Shown one piece after another: positions 1 through 8,353 of a stretch of 64,000 nt of DNA. Positions within the stretch are counted from its first letter, which is position 1. Every line of letters starts with the position of its first letter. The notes under the pieces were generated by a model. It searched no databases and was not told where the DNA came from. It was given only the letters and a program-made list of their open reading frames with translations. Position numbers and translations under genes: made by a program. Source of the DNA: Mucilaginibacter sp. L196 (GTDB taxonomy: Bacteria; Bacteroidota; Bacteroidia; Sphingobacteriales; Sphingobacteriaceae); assembly GCF_009765905.1 (NCBI RefSeq), contig NZ_LMUO01000015.1, positions 1,086,565-1,150,564 of the forward strand. The letters run 5' to 3'.

Positions 1-503
1 TCATAGCCTCCGGTAAAGTAGCTACAGGGTTCGACCTGGTGAAGAATTTTGCTTTAGGTGCCGATATGTGCAACAGTGCCCGTGGTATGATGTTCGCATT
101 AGGCTGTATACAGGCCTTGGAATGTAACAACAATACCTGCCCTACAGGTGTAGCCACACAAGATAAAAGCCTCATGAAGGGCCTCGTAGTAGAAGAAAAG
201 AAACAACGTGTAGCCAACTTCCACAAGGCAACCATAGCCAGTGCTATACAGATGATAGGCGCGGCAGGCCTGCAACATCCTGCTGATATACACCGCATGT
301 TTATCTACCGCCGGGTAAGCAGCAGCCAGATCCAAACCTACGGCGAGCTATTCCCTTACATACCCAAAGGTAGCTTGCTAAATACGCCGTACCCTTCAAC
401 ATTCGAATTAGATATGGCTATAAGCAGCGAAACTACATTTGTACCAAACTATACCCTCGTAAGCCAGGTAGACTCTACCGAAGCAAGCGCATATGTAGGC
501 TAA
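1..503 (+). CDS. FMN-binding glutamate synthase family protein, C-terminal part (5' truncated)
   Basis: The frame is open from the left edge, so only about the last 166 residues are present. The cysteine triplet CIQALECNNNTC (C-x5-C-x4-C) matches the [3Fe-4S] loop of GltB-type glutamate synthases and is followed by the family's PTGVATQ stretch. Upstream, ALGADMCNSARGMMFALG fits the FMN-binding TIM barrel (Glu_synthase domain). Such stand-alone barrel proteins, usually about 500 residues, are common in Bacteroidota. They lack the amidotransferase domain, so true glutamate synthase activity is not established. The in-frame GTG at 39 is an internal valine codon, not the start. Downstream lie a repeat, a hairpin and then a terminator shared with the next, convergent gene. 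Confidence 0.9.
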   Translation, partial: IASGKVATGFDLVKNFALGADMCNSARGMMFALGCIQALECNNNTCPTGVATQDKSLMKGLVVEEKKQRVANFHKATIASAIQMIGAAGLQHPADIHRMFIYRRVSSSQIQTYGELFPYIPKGSLLNTPYPSTFELDMAISSETTFVPNYTLVSQVDSTEASAYVG

Positions 504-817
504 ATAGCGTCTCAAAAAACAAGCGAAGTTCACCCTCTATATCGCGCAGCGAAAGAGAGGGGCGACCAGCGAAGCGTAGTCGGGGTGAGTCGACTCTGCG
601 CCCAACTGTACCACGGTACAAGTGAAACACCTGGTACAGTTGGTACACTTTTTACCCCAAAAACGCTCTAAAAGTATACGAAAAAGCTGTTTTTAGATTG
701 AAAAATCGACATAAAATAGTCCTTTTTAGCCTTTTTTAGACCCGAAAATGCCTTAAAAACACCCATTTTTCATCAAAAAAGGCATATAAAAGCACCCTTT
801 TAGATAAAAAAGTCAAC
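504..817. repeat. Intergenic region with degenerate interspersed repeat and hairpin
   Basis: No gene is visible in these 314 bases. Positions about 530-592 hold a GC-rich element whose ends can pair (TTCACCC near 530, GGGGTGAG near 585) and which contains an internal CCTCT/AGAGG pairing. It looks like a copy of an interspersed intergenic repeat. Positions 602-643 hold a perfect 12-bp inverted repeat (listed separately). The remainder to 817 is AT-rich with repeated TTTTTAG/CCTTTTTAG words and no convincing reading frame. Confidence 0.55.
602..643. repeat. Perfect 12-bp inverted repeat (hairpin)
   Basis: Arms CCAACTGTACCA (602-613) and TGGTACAGTTGG (632-643) are perfectly complementary around an 18-nt loop that itself repeats GGTAC. 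The stem lies about 100 nt after the glutamate-synthase-like gene. A T-rich stretch follows (647-653), so it could act as a terminator. The palindromic GGTAC words also fit a REP-like repeat or an operator. Which role applies cannot be decided from one copy. Confidence 0.6.
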
Positions 818-845
818 AAAAAAGAGGCTTAATAGCCTCTTTTTT
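818..845. terminator. Bidirectional rho-independent terminator
   Basis: AAAAAAGAGGCT (818-829), loop TAAT, AGCCTCTTTTTT (834-845): a perfect 12-bp stem with A- and T-runs on both sides. It sits 19 nt past the stop of the minus-strand methyltransferase. It can also end any plus-strand transcript coming from the glutamate-synthase-like gene. Confidence 0.9.
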
Positions 846-864
846 GAACGTCTTGAAACAGTAA

Positions 865-1545
865 TTACATATTTTTACCCGCCACCATCACCACAAAATT
901 ATTATACTTATAAATACAATCAGTTTCCGAAAAGCCTGCCTGCTCCAGCATCTGCAACTGCGGTTCAAGCTTCGCGAATTTATCCAATTTAATACGCTCG
1001 AAAGCCCCATCAATAGCTTGCTGATCAAGTCCCGAATTAATTACCGTTTCCTTCCAGTTTGATTTGTAATAATTATCGAACCATGGCGTACGGCCTTCTA
1101 CCTGGTCGGCATTAATAAAAACGCCGCCATCATTTAGGGCATCAAAAGCATATTGATAAAGGCTCGCCTTTTGCTCATCCTCCAAATGGTGAATAGCCAG
1201 CGCCGAAATAATCAAGTCATACTTTCCTTGAATAGGTCCGGCAGAAAAATCATACTCACCGAACTCAAAATTATCCAACCCCGCGAATCTTTCTTTGGCA
1301 ACGGCCAACATATCCGTAGAAATATCTGTTAACGTAAAATGCAGATCATTTCTTTGTTGATGTATGAACTGGGTAAAAAGCCCTGTACCCGCTCCAATAT
1401 CCAAAACCCGCTTAGCGTTGGTAAGAGAATTTACAATCGGAAGGCAGCTCGTGTAAAAATCATCGAAACAAGGAATAAAGTACCTCCGCTGACTATCATA
1501 TTTTTTCGATACACTGTTGAATTGATCCGTAATATTATTATTCAT
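865..1545 (-). CDS. Class I SAM-dependent methyltransferase
   Basis: A 226-residue protein with a Rossmann-fold methyltransferase core. Motif I is RVLDIGAGTGLFTQF (residues about 46-60). An acidic ribose-binding region follows in LTDISTDMLAVA, then the motif IV region YDLIISALAIHHLED. The family moves a methyl group from S-adenosylmethionine to a substrate that cannot be read from sequence; the nearest general type is the cytosolic trans-aconitate/ubiquinone-like methyltransferase group. The start at 1545 (MNNNITDQ) is preferred. An earlier in-frame ATG at 1572 would overlap the upstream PEBP gene by 20 nt. The two genes probably form one transcript. Confidence 0.85.
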   Translation of the reverse strand: MNNNITDQFNSVSKKYDSQRRYFIPCFDDFYTSCLPIVNSLTNAKRVLDIGAGTGLFTQFIHQQRNDLHFTLTDISTDMLAVAKERFAGLDNFEFGEYDFSAGPIQGKYDLIISALAIHHLEDEQKASLYQYAFDALNDGGVFINADQVEGRTPWFDNYYKSNWKETVINSGLDQQAIDGAFERIKLDKFAKLEPQLQMLEQAGFSETDCIYKYNNFVVMVAGKNM

Positions 1546-1552
1546 GATATGA

Positions 1553-2104
1553 TTATCTTTTGCTGTAAACAATTAATGATGCCTTTGCCAATAAGTTTTG
1601 ATTGATGATAAACCCAACCAAAGCAGGTGATGCCGTTTTAGCGATACCCAAATTTGCCGTTTTTAATGCATAAACGGTAATAATATAAGCATGTGGGTTA
1701 TCATTTTCGGGCGGACAAGGCCCTCCATAACCCGTAGTTCCAAAATCGGTTAAACTTTGAATAGCTCCATCGGGCATTAATTGTGTTGTGGCATTTCCTG
1801 CTCCCTGTTTCAACTCATATATATTAGCCGGGATATTAAATACCACCCAATGCCACCATCCGCTCCCTGTTGGCGCGTCAGGATCATACATGGTTATCGC
1901 GAAACTTTTTGTCCCTGCGGGAGCATTACTCCATGCCAGTTGTGGCGATTTATTGTCGCCATTACATCCAAACGTGTTGGCTATAAATTTGCCTGTAAAT
2001 TGTCCGCTTAAATCCTGGCTGGTTAAAGTAAATGTTTGCGCCGAGGTACAGTAACTGATGCTTGTAACAAAGCATAATGTCATTATAAGTATCTTATTTT
2101 TCAT
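1553..2104 (-). CDS. YbhB/YbcL family Raf-kinase-inhibitor-like (PEBP) secreted protein
   Basis: A 183-residue phosphatidylethanolamine-binding-protein fold. The family signatures are DPDAPTGSGWWHWVVFNIP and, further on, GYGGPCPPENDNPHAYIITVYAL split around the ligand pocket. The start at 2104 (MKNKILIMTL) gives a clean signal peptide ending near SAQ, so the product is probably periplasmic. An alternative start six codons upstream (2122) only adds a non-hydrophobic prefix. Bacterial PEBP proteins bind small anionic ligands, but no physiological role is firmly known. The downstream methyltransferase begins within about 8 nt of its stop, which suggests co-transcription. Confidence 0.88.
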   Translation of the reverse strand: MKNKILIMTLCFVTSISYCTSAQTFTLTSQDLSGQFTGKFIANTFGCNGDNKSPQLAWSNAPAGTKSFAITMYDPDAPTGSGWWHWVVFNIPANIYELKQGAGNATTQLMPDGAIQSLTDFGTTGYGGPCPPENDNPHAYIITVYALKTANLGIAKTASPALVGFIINQNLLAKASLIVYSKR

Positions 2105-2166
2105 AACACAAAAATCTGCCATGTAAATAAGTTACTATAGTGAATTCAGTTCAAACGTCGCTGTTT

Positions 2167-3039
2167 TTAGCTCAAAATAGAGGTTTGCGATTGGTAAGCC
2201 TTCGGTGTTTGCCCAAACTGTTTTTTAAATGCCGATGTAAAGTTTGATGCATTTTCATAGCCTAATTGGAGGTAGATGTCATTAAGCGCGCCGCCTTCTG
2301 TAAGCTCATGCCTTGCAATATCCAGTTTCCTTTCCCTGATATACTTTCCGGGAGAAATTCCATATTCCTTTTCAAAGTCACGCTTAAATGTGGCTAGACT
2401 ACGATTAGCCAGAAACGCCAGCTCGTTTAATGACAGATTTTTCAAGATATTATTTTCGACGATCTGCCTTAATTGATGGTCGCCATCTGCCGCCAAGGGC
2501 CTAAAAATCTCAAAGAATTGTGCGGGAAAGCTTTCTGCCAATACCAAAAAAAGCTCTTCTAATTTATGTAACAATAAGGCTGGTGGTACCAATAACTGCT
2601 TATCAATTAAATGGATCAGCCCATTTAGGTATTCCGTAATGTATGGTGTTTGGTGAAACTTCAGGAACACGTCTTTTTCAGTAGGAGATGCCTTGTGTCT
2701 GTAATTATTTTGCTTAGCGTATTTAACTATAAATTTCTGTGCCAGTTCCGCCGGAAAAAAAATAACCAGGCTGCTGTATTGTTGCGCATTCAGTTTTCTT
2801 TCGGCTATAATAGCATGTCCATCAGGAATAAGTACAGCTTCGTGCTCACTTATCAATGTACATTCAGCGCCCCGATAAAGTTCCTTCTGCCCGCTTAATA
2901 TAAAACTGATAGCACATTTATTAAACGAGATCAGGTTTCTGCCTACCGGCATATGCTCATTATAATAAACAATAGCAATATCATTTGATGTTAACTGCCG
3001 ATGATTTGTTAAAATTTCCGGTACTTGTATACTTACCAT
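2167..3039 (-). CDS. AraC family transcriptional regulator
   Basis: A 290-residue regulator. Residues about 1-180 form a cupin-like effector/dimerisation domain (MPVGRNLISFNKCAISFILSG and so on). Residues about 190-285 carry the double helix-turn-helix of the AraC family: LNELAFLANRSLATFKRDF, then ISPGKYIRERKLDIARHEL, then DIYLQLGYENASNFTSAFK with the C-terminal FGQTPKAYQ. It lies directly upstream of the PEBP and methyltransferase genes on the same strand. It may control them, but there is a gap, and self-regulation or control of the divergent ABC transporter at 3134 is equally possible. The effector is unknown. Confidence 0.92.
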   Translation of the reverse strand: MVSIQVPEILTNHRQLTSNDIAIVYYNEHMPVGRNLISFNKCAISFILSGQKELYRGAECTLISEHEAVLIPDGHAIIAERKLNAQQYSSLVIFFPAELAQKFIVKYAKQNNYRHKASPTEKDVFLKFHQTPYITEYLNGLIHLIDKQLLVPPALLLHKLEELFLVLAESFPAQFFEIFRPLAADGDHQLRQIVENNILKNLSLNELAFLANRSLATFKRDFEKEYGISPGKYIRERKLDIARHELTEGGALNDIYLQLGYENASNFTSAFKKQFGQTPKAYQSQTSILS

Positions 3040-3133
3040 GCTGCAATTTGCGCAATATTTTTTAATTATAGGCGAAGGTTGAAAGATCGAAGTGTTAACC
3101 GCTTAATACTATATTTGATGAACGAATTGAATA

Positions 3134-4051
3134 ATGATAATCTATTTCCAGCTGCAATATAAACGACTGTTTAGAATATTAAAGGACTTTGGTATCAATC
3201 CCTATCTGGGGATGATATTAGGAGTTGTGGTATTCGTATTGCTCTCAAATACCTTATTTGATAAGATCGCTTATTTCGAATACGTATATGTAATTATAGC
3301 TTTAATAGCGATTTTACAATTAGGGAAAACGGAGAGAAATGATTTTCTTAAAAACATCTATACCGCAAATAACTATTTAAAATTAAGATTGCTTGAGAAC
3401 CTGGCTGTTGCATTGCCGTTCGCCCTGTTTTTATTAAGCAAAAACTTTTATGCTTGTGCATTAAGTGTTGGTTTATTTAGTTTGCTCCTTTCTTTTTATA
3501 ACAACAACGGGCAATCTAATTTTATAATTCCTTCACCTTTTTCCAAAAGGCCATTCGAGTTTACAATCGGGTTTCGAAAGTATTATTGGCTCTTTATAAT
3601 TATTTATGCTGTTACTGCTATATCTATTGCAGTCGGTAACTTTAACCTGGGCATCTTTGCTTACTTGGGTATTTTGATAGTTTGCATGAGCTTTTACTCC
3701 GCCACTGAACCTGTATTTTATGTATGGGTGCATTCGCAGCAATCTACTGTTTTTCTGAAAAATAAGATCAAAACGGCTTTGCTTTATAGTTTTTTTATCA
3801 GTTTACCTATAGCTGGTTCGCTTATTTGTTACTTCCCTTTAAAAGCACTCATCATAATAGCAGTTGGCGCGTGTGGGGCTTTGTATATCATATTAGGTGT
3901 AGTTGCCAAATACACAAATTATCCAAATCAAATAACCTTGCTTCAAGTTTTCATGATGAGTATCGGCATGGTTTTTCCTCCAATTTTGTTGGTATTGATC
4001 CCACATTTCTTTCTAAAATCTACTAAAAAGTTAAATATCTACCTAAAATGA
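3134..4051 (+). CDS. ABC transporter permease-like membrane protein
   Basis: A 305-residue, very hydrophobic protein with roughly eight membrane segments, for example GMILGVVVFVLLSN, YVYVIIALIAILQLG, LAVALPFALFLLS and ITLLQVFMMSIGMVFPPILLV. It has no signal peptide and no recognised catalytic motif. It is called a permease mainly because its stop codon overlaps the start of an ABC ATPase (ATGA, 4048-4051), the usual sign of translational coupling between two subunits of one transporter. The charged N-terminus KRLFRILKDFGINPYLG resembles the cytoplasmic coupling region of ABC-2-type exporters. The substrate is unknown. It is divergent from the AraC-type regulator, which may control it. Confidence 0.7.
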   Translation: MIIYFQLQYKRLFRILKDFGINPYLGMILGVVVFVLLSNTLFDKIAYFEYVYVIIALIAILQLGKTERNDFLKNIYTANNYLKLRLLENLAVALPFALFLLSKNFYACALSVGLFSLLLSFYNNNGQSNFIIPSPFSKRPFEFTIGFRKYYWLFIIIYAVTAISIAVGNFNLGIFAYLGILIVCMSFYSATEPVFYVWVHSQQSTVFLKNKIKTALLYSFFISLPIAGSLICYFPLKALIIIAVGACGALYIILGVVAKYTNYPNQITLLQVFMMSIGMVFPPILLVLIPHFFLKSTKKLNIYLK

Positions 4052-4731
4052 TTGCAATACAGTCCCTTTCAAAATCTTATGGAAAGCATAAAGTTCTACT
4101 TGATATTAACTTAACATTTAAGAAAGGGGAAGTAAGCGGAGTTGTGGGTGAAAATGGTGCCGGGAAAACAACTCTTTTTAAATGCATTGCCGGGTTAGAG
4201 CCCTTTGATGGAAACATTGAGTATGGCGGAAATATTTTAAAAAATGTAACCGGGTATCTTCCTACAGAGCTATTCTTTTTTTCAAAAATGACAGGAGCTG
4301 AATATCTCCGGCTCGTATGCAATGCGCGGGATTTAAAGGAAACTAATATAACAGGCAGCAATATTTTTGATCTTCCCTTAAACGAGTATGCGGAAACCTA
4401 TTCAACCGGAATGAAAAAGAAATTGGCGTTAACCGGTTTGTTAATTCAAAAAAATGAGGTTTTTATTTTGGATGAACCCTTTAACGGCGTGGATATTCAC
4501 AGTAATATCATCATTCAGGAAATTATTTTGAAGCTAAAACAACTCGATAAAATAGTAATTATGTCTTCGCATATATTTTCAACATTGAACCAATCATGCG
4601 ATCATCTCCATTACCTGAAAAACGGACACCTAAAAAGCAGTGTTGTTAAAGGTGAATTTGAGCAAATAGAAGAGGAAATGAGGGGCGACAATATAGGAAA
4701 CAAGTTAGTCGACCTGCTGAATTTGGAATAG
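4048..4731 (+). CDS. ABC transporter ATP-binding protein
   Basis: A 227-residue ATPase subunit. Walker A is GENGAGKTTLF (residues about 34-44), the signature loop YSTGMKKKLALTG replaces the usual LSGGQ, and Walker B is VFILDEPFNGVD with the D-loop. The switch histidine is in IVIMSSHIF. A signature written as STGMKKK is typical of ABC-2-type exporters such as multidrug or bacteriocin exporters. It begins inside the stop codon of the membrane gene before it and is followed by a strong terminator, so the transcript holds just these two genes. Together they probably form a small exporter of unknown substrate. Confidence 0.92.
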   Translation: MIAIQSLSKSYGKHKVLLDINLTFKKGEVSGVVGENGAGKTTLFKCIAGLEPFDGNIEYGGNILKNVTGYLPTELFFFSKMTGAEYLRLVCNARDLKETNITGSNIFDLPLNEYAETYSTGMKKKLALTGLLIQKNEVFILDEPFNGVDIHSNIIIQEIILKLKQLDKIVIMSSHIFSTLNQSCDHLHYLKNGHLKSSVVKGEFEQIEEEMRGDNIGNKLVDLLNLE

Positions 4732-4743
4732 TTTATAACCAAC

Positions 4744-4770
4744 AAAAAAGGGAGCAACGCTCCCTTTTTT
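4744..4770. terminator. Bidirectional terminator between ABC ATPase and sucC
   Basis: AAAAAAGGGAGC (4744-4755), loop AAC, GCTCCCTTTTTT (4759-4770). The perfect 12-bp stem with flanking A and T runs lies between the convergent genes at 4731 and 4811 and can stop both transcripts. Confidence 0.92.
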
Positions 4771-4782
4771 AATAAGTCAAAA

Positions 4783-4810
4783 ATGACTCAATGACCTAAT
4801 GACTCAATGA
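4783..4810. repeat. 8-bp tandem repeat abutting the sucC stop codon
   Basis: ATGACTCA (4783-4790), ATGACCTA (4791-4798), ATGACTCA (4799-4806), ATGA (4807-4810): three and a half 8-bp units with one two-base variant. The run ends exactly where the sucC stop codon begins (4811). It matches several other short-word repeats in intergenic spots of this window. Confidence 0.75.
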
Positions 4811-6004
4811 TTATAAAGCCAATACTTCTTTAACCCTATCAGCAGCATCTTTCAATAAGATAGCTGAGTATACTTTTAAGCCTGAGTTATCGATCAATGC
4901 TTTCGCTTCAACAGCGTTGGTGCCTTGTAAACGAACGATGATTGGTACAGGTATGTTACCGATCTCTTTATAAGCATCAATAACACCTTGCGCAACACGG
5001 TCGCAACGAACTATACCACCGAATATGTTGATCAGGATAGCTTTAACATGCGGATCTTTCAAAATAATGTTGAAAGCAGCCTTAACCGTTTCGGCATTAG
5101 CAGTTCCGCCAACATCTAAAAAGTTAGCAGGCTCGCCACCGGCAATTTTAATAATATCCATGGTTGCCATAGCTAAACCAGCACCGTTAACCATACAGCC
5201 AACGTTACCGTCAAGCTTTACATAGTTAAGGTTTGATTTGCTTGCTTCTACTTCCATAGGGTCTTCTTCCATGGTATCGCGTAAAGCGGCAAAATCAGGG
5301 TGACGGTATAAAGCGTTATCATCTAAGTTTACTTTAGCATCAACAGCTAAAATTTTATTGTCAGATGTTTTTAATACCGGGTTAATTTCAAATTGTGAAG
5401 AATCGGTAGCATCATACGCTTTGTATAAAGCGGTGATGAATTTCACCATATCCTTAAAAGCATCGCCTGATAGGCCTAAGTTAAAGGCGATTTTACGTGC
5501 CTGGAAACCTTGTAAACCAACTTTAGGGTCAATCTCTTCTTTATAGATCAACTCAGGAGTTGAGTGTGCAACCTCTTCAATATCCATACCGCCTTCGGTT
5601 GAATACATAATGATGTTACGGCCTTTAGCACGATCAAGCAATACGCTGATGTAAAACTCTTTAGTTTCGCTTTCGCCCGGATAGTAAACATCCTGTGCCA
5701 CTAAAACTTTGCTAACTAATTTACCTTCGGGGCCGGTTTGCGGGGTAACTAATTGCATACCTAAAATATCGGTAGCACGTTGTTTAACCTCGTCTAAATT
5801 CTTTGCTAATTTAACACCGCCGCCTTTACCGCGACCGCCTGCATGAATTTGCGCCTTGATAACAACCCAGCTCGAGTTGTAATCTTCCTTCATTTTTTTT
5901 GCAGCCTCAACAGCCTGTTCAACGGTATCAGCAACAATACCTTCCTGAACTCTAACGCCAAAGCTTTTTAGTATGGCTTTACCCTGGTATTCGTGAATAT
6001 TCAT
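4811..6004 (-). CDS. sucC: Succinate-CoA ligase (ADP-forming), beta subunit
   Basis: A 397-residue protein of normal length for SucC. The N-terminus MNIHEYQGKAILKSFGV and the ATP-grasp segment VVIKAQIHAGGRGKGGGVKLA (residues about 46-66) are diagnostic. The C-terminal ligase half has FLDVGGTA and INIFGGIVRCD, which helps hold the CoA/phosphohistidine site. With the alpha subunit SucD it interconverts succinyl-CoA and succinate with ATP formation in the cytosolic TCA cycle. sucD is not next to it, so the two subunits are encoded apart in this genome, as is usual in this group. The transcript ends at the terminator at 4744-4770. Confidence 0.98.
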   Translation of the reverse strand: MNIHEYQGKAILKSFGVRVQEGIVADTVEQAVEAAKKMKEDYNSSWVVIKAQIHAGGRGKGGGVKLAKNLDEVKQRATDILGMQLVTPQTGPEGKLVSKVLVAQDVYYPGESETKEFYISVLLDRAKGRNIIMYSTEGGMDIEEVAHSTPELIYKEEIDPKVGLQGFQARKIAFNLGLSGDAFKDMVKFITALYKAYDATDSSQFEINPVLKTSDNKILAVDAKVNLDDNALYRHPDFAALRDTMEEDPMEVEASKSNLNYVKLDGNVGCMVNGAGLAMATMDIIKIAGGEPANFLDVGGTANAETVKAAFNIILKDPHVKAILINIFGGIVRCDRVAQGVIDAYKEIGNIPVPIIVRLQGTNAVEAKALIDNSGLKVYSAILLKDAADRVKEVLAL

Positions 6005-6102
6005 CTTTTGTGTAGAATTTGCGGTAAATCTACAATTTTGTTTGATATACTGATAAGCGACTTATAATTACTGATTGGTTATTTTAAAATTTTTACAAAA
6101 AT

Positions 6103-6122
6103 TGGTGAATAGTGAGTGGTGA
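6103..6122 (+). repeat. Short word repeat, left flank of the hydrolase gene
   Basis: TTGGTGAATAGTGAGTGGTGA lies in this stretch and contains the 14-bp word TGGTGAATAGTGAG, which recurs inverted near 7650-7667 on the far side of the hydrolase gene. The word is internally repetitive (GTGA), so independent origin as a simple repeat is also possible. Confidence 0.5.
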
Positions 6123-6159
6123 TAATTATAATCATAAACTTAGATCAGTATGAATATTT

Positions 6160-7452
6160 TTAATTCGTTTGCTGAAGTATTTTTTTTATCCATGGCAATA
6201 CCAACTCTTCTTTGAAATAATGCATGGGTGGATCTACGTTAACTAATTTAAAATATGTAGATGCGTCAATACCTGTTGGTAATTTCCGGAGCATCGACCT
6301 TGATTTCGGATCGTTGAATTTTGGATATTCATACACCTGAACGTTGTCCTCCTTCCCGACTATTTTATATGCTTTTTTTACCAGATCAAAATCTCTATCC
6401 ATTCCCCCCTCAGTAAAAATAACAGGCCGTGGCGCAAATGCGCATACTAAATCAGGAAAATCAAAGTATCTCCAGAAGTTTGGAACTAAATGTCTAATTG
6501 TATTTGGTTCAGGTCTATGACCTGTGCTGTCTGGTTTGGTAAGTACAAGTGCCCGTTCTCTTGTTCTACATAAAAAATCATTATATACAAACGCATAAAT
6601 CGATGGATCTAAGATTCCAAGTACCATTAAAGGCTCTGTACCAAGAGAAAAACCAGCTACGATAATTTTAGAACGATTAATATAGGGTTGTGTTTTCATC
6701 CAATTAAGCACCTGCATGTCCACAAAAGAAGTATAACCAAGGTAGCTCCAGCCTAACTCCAGCAATCCCCTTGATACCGAAACGTAATCGTAATTCGAAC
6801 TTCCTGTAACCTTTTCAAGGTCGGATGCTTCGCCGGCAGCAGGATCGTCAACAGCAACGGCTATCAATCCCATTTTTACATAATGCAATGCCATTTCGTT
6901 CTTCTCGTGAAACTGAGTATGTTTAAACCCCGGGTTAATCTCGTCCTCTCCTGCCAGTGATTCTTTAGTCTCTCCTGATCCCGGAATGCATAAAACCGCC
7001 GGAACAGGATTGTTCTTATTTAAATTATCAGGAATTAAGACTAAGTAGGTAATTACACTTGAAGGCAATGGATATGCTTCCCATTTTTGCAGAGTATAAC
7101 CGTCTCTTTTCTTTTCTTCTATCTTTTTGGGTAAAGGTTGACTATTATCCACCTGGGGAAATTGCATTATTTCTTTCATGGATTCCCGTACTTTCATTTG
7201 CCATTCACGAAGTTGTGAAGGTGAGAAATCTGGATTAAAGGCATATTTTGGAAGTGTGCTTTTCAATAAATTATATACTATCCCCCTCGAATTCAGAAAA
7301 CGATTGTCCTGCCTATCTGTTTTTATTGTAGCCCATTCCTGTGGGTCTATTTTTTTTACTGGTGTTTGCTGAGCATACAAAGCAGGCTTAATCAGTATAA
7401 GAAATAATGTAATTGTTAACAAGACTCTCAATAAAGTAAATTTTGGGTTCAT
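6160..7452 (-). CDS. Secreted alpha/beta hydrolase (esterase-like, Abhydrolase_7 type)
   Basis: A 430-residue protein with a signal peptide (hydrophobic residues about 8-26, ending ALYAQ). The hydrolase core starts near residue 140: PAVLCIPGSGE, the nucleophile elbow GFSLG with Ser at about residue 269, a probable acid in EGGMDRDF (about 352-354) and a probable catalytic His in DPPMHYF (about 411). The family includes periplasmic carbohydrate esterases and peptidase-like hydrolases; the substrate is unknown. The gene stands alone. Its two flanks carry the same 14-bp word TGGTGAATAGTGAG in opposite orientation (about 6103 and 7653), which could mark an inserted segment. Confidence 0.82.
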   Translation of the reverse strand: MNPKFTLLRVLLTITLFLILIKPALYAQQTPVKKIDPQEWATIKTDRQDNRFLNSRGIVYNLLKSTLPKYAFNPDFSPSQLREWQMKVRESMKEIMQFPQVDNSQPLPKKIEEKKRDGYTLQKWEAYPLPSSVITYLVLIPDNLNKNNPVPAVLCIPGSGETKESLAGEDEINPGFKHTQFHEKNEMALHYVKMGLIAVAVDDPAAGEASDLEKVTGSSNYDYVSVSRGLLELGWSYLGYTSFVDMQVLNWMKTQPYINRSKIIVAGFSLGTEPLMVLGILDPSIYAFVYNDFLCRTRERALVLTKPDSTGHRPEPNTIRHLVPNFWRYFDFPDLVCAFAPRPVIFTEGGMDRDFDLVKKAYKIVGKEDNVQVYEYPKFNDPKSRSMLRKLPTGIDASTYFKLVNVDPPMHYFKEELVLPWIKKILQQTN

Positions 7453-7647
7453 AATGTAAATATTGGTTTTAAATTATGTCATACATAATGCAATTTAAAT
7501 AAAAAATATTAATTCAACTTATAGCCTGTTTAAAACAGGGGAATCGCCCTTGAAATTTGTTGCGTTTTTTTCTATTAGTCAGATGATGTTCTAAATATAA
7601 AAACCGGACCACATGACGTGATTGTTTTTTAAAAGTGATTTCCCTGA

Positions 7648-7670
7648 CTTCTCACTATTCACCACTAAGT
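7648..7670 (-). repeat. Short word repeat, right flank of the hydrolase gene (inverted copy)
   Basis: CTTCTCACTATTCACCACTA here is the reverse complement of TAGTGGTGAATAGTGAGAAG and matches the left-flank copy over TGGTGAATAGTGAG. It lies 30-50 nt ahead of the LolD-like gene. Confidence 0.5.
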
Positions 7671-7699
7671 AATTAAAACAAATCACTATTTTTACCGCC

Positions 7700-8353
7700 A
7701 TGCTCAAAGCGCAATCCATCCATAAATCCTACGGTCAACTGCATATTTTAAAAGGTGTAGACCTTGAGGTGGCAAAAGGCGAAATAGTAACCATTGTTGG
7801 CGCATCTGGTGCCGGTAAAAGTTCGCTGCTGAATATATTAGGTACTTTGGATAGGCCAGATTCCGGTCAGCTATATATTGATAACCAGGAACTAAGCAAG
7901 TTAAGCAATAAAAACCTGAGCAATTTCCGCAATCTGAAAATTGGTTTTATCTTCCAGTTTCATCATTTATTAAGCGAGTTTGACGCGCTGGAAAATGTTT
8001 GCATCCCGGCTTTTATAGCAGGATTATCACGCGGAGATGCAGAAAAGAAAGCCACAAGATTATTGCAGATGTTAGGCTTAGGCGATAGAATGAAACATAA
8101 ACCGAACGAACTTTCGGGCGGCGAACAGCAAAGGGTAGCAGTAGCACGCGCTTTAGTGAATAATCCTGCATTAATTTTCGCCGATGAACCATCGGGTAAC
8201 CTCGATTCAACCAATGCACGAGAATTGCATGAATTGTTTTTACAACTAAGGGCTGAGTTTAACCAAACCTTTGTGATAGTAACCCATAATGAAGACCTGG
8301 CGGCGCTATCGGACAGGAAAGTAACCATGAAAGACGGCTTAATTATACCATAG
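7700..8353 (+). CDS. lolD: LolD-like ABC transporter ATP-binding protein
   Basis: A 217-residue ATPase of the MacB/LolD/FtsE group. Walker A is GASGAGKSSLLN (residues about 34-45), the Q-loop region is FIFQFHHLLSEFDALENV, the signature is LSGGEQQRVAVARAL and Walker B is LIFADEPSGNLDS. PSGNLDS is typical of the LolD type, which powers release of lipoproteins from the inner membrane with LolC/LolE. No permease gene is adjacent, so the partner must be elsewhere and the LolD assignment is by ATPase similarity only. Its stop codon TAG shares one base with the GTG start of the next gene, so the two are coupled. Confidence 0.88.
   Translation: MLKAQSIHKSYGQLHILKGVDLEVAKGEIVTIVGASGAGKSSLLNILGTLDRPDSGQLYIDNQELSKLSNKNLSNFRNLKIGFIFQFHHLLSEFDALENVCIPAFIAGLSRGDAEKKATRLLQMLGLGDRMKHKPNELSGGEQQRVAVARALVNNPALIFADEPSGNLDSTNARELHELFLQLRAEFNQTFVIVTHNEDLAALSDRKVTMKDGLIIP

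Noticed and set aside
99..335. Minus-strand open frame inside the glutamate-synthase-like gene
   Set aside because: It mirrors a real coding frame with strong family motifs. The translation has no recognisable features.
1546..1572. Upstream ATG at 1572 as methyltransferase start
   Set aside because: It would overlap the upstream gene by 20 nt, and the start at 1545 leaves a normal gap. The upstream start cannot be fully excluded.
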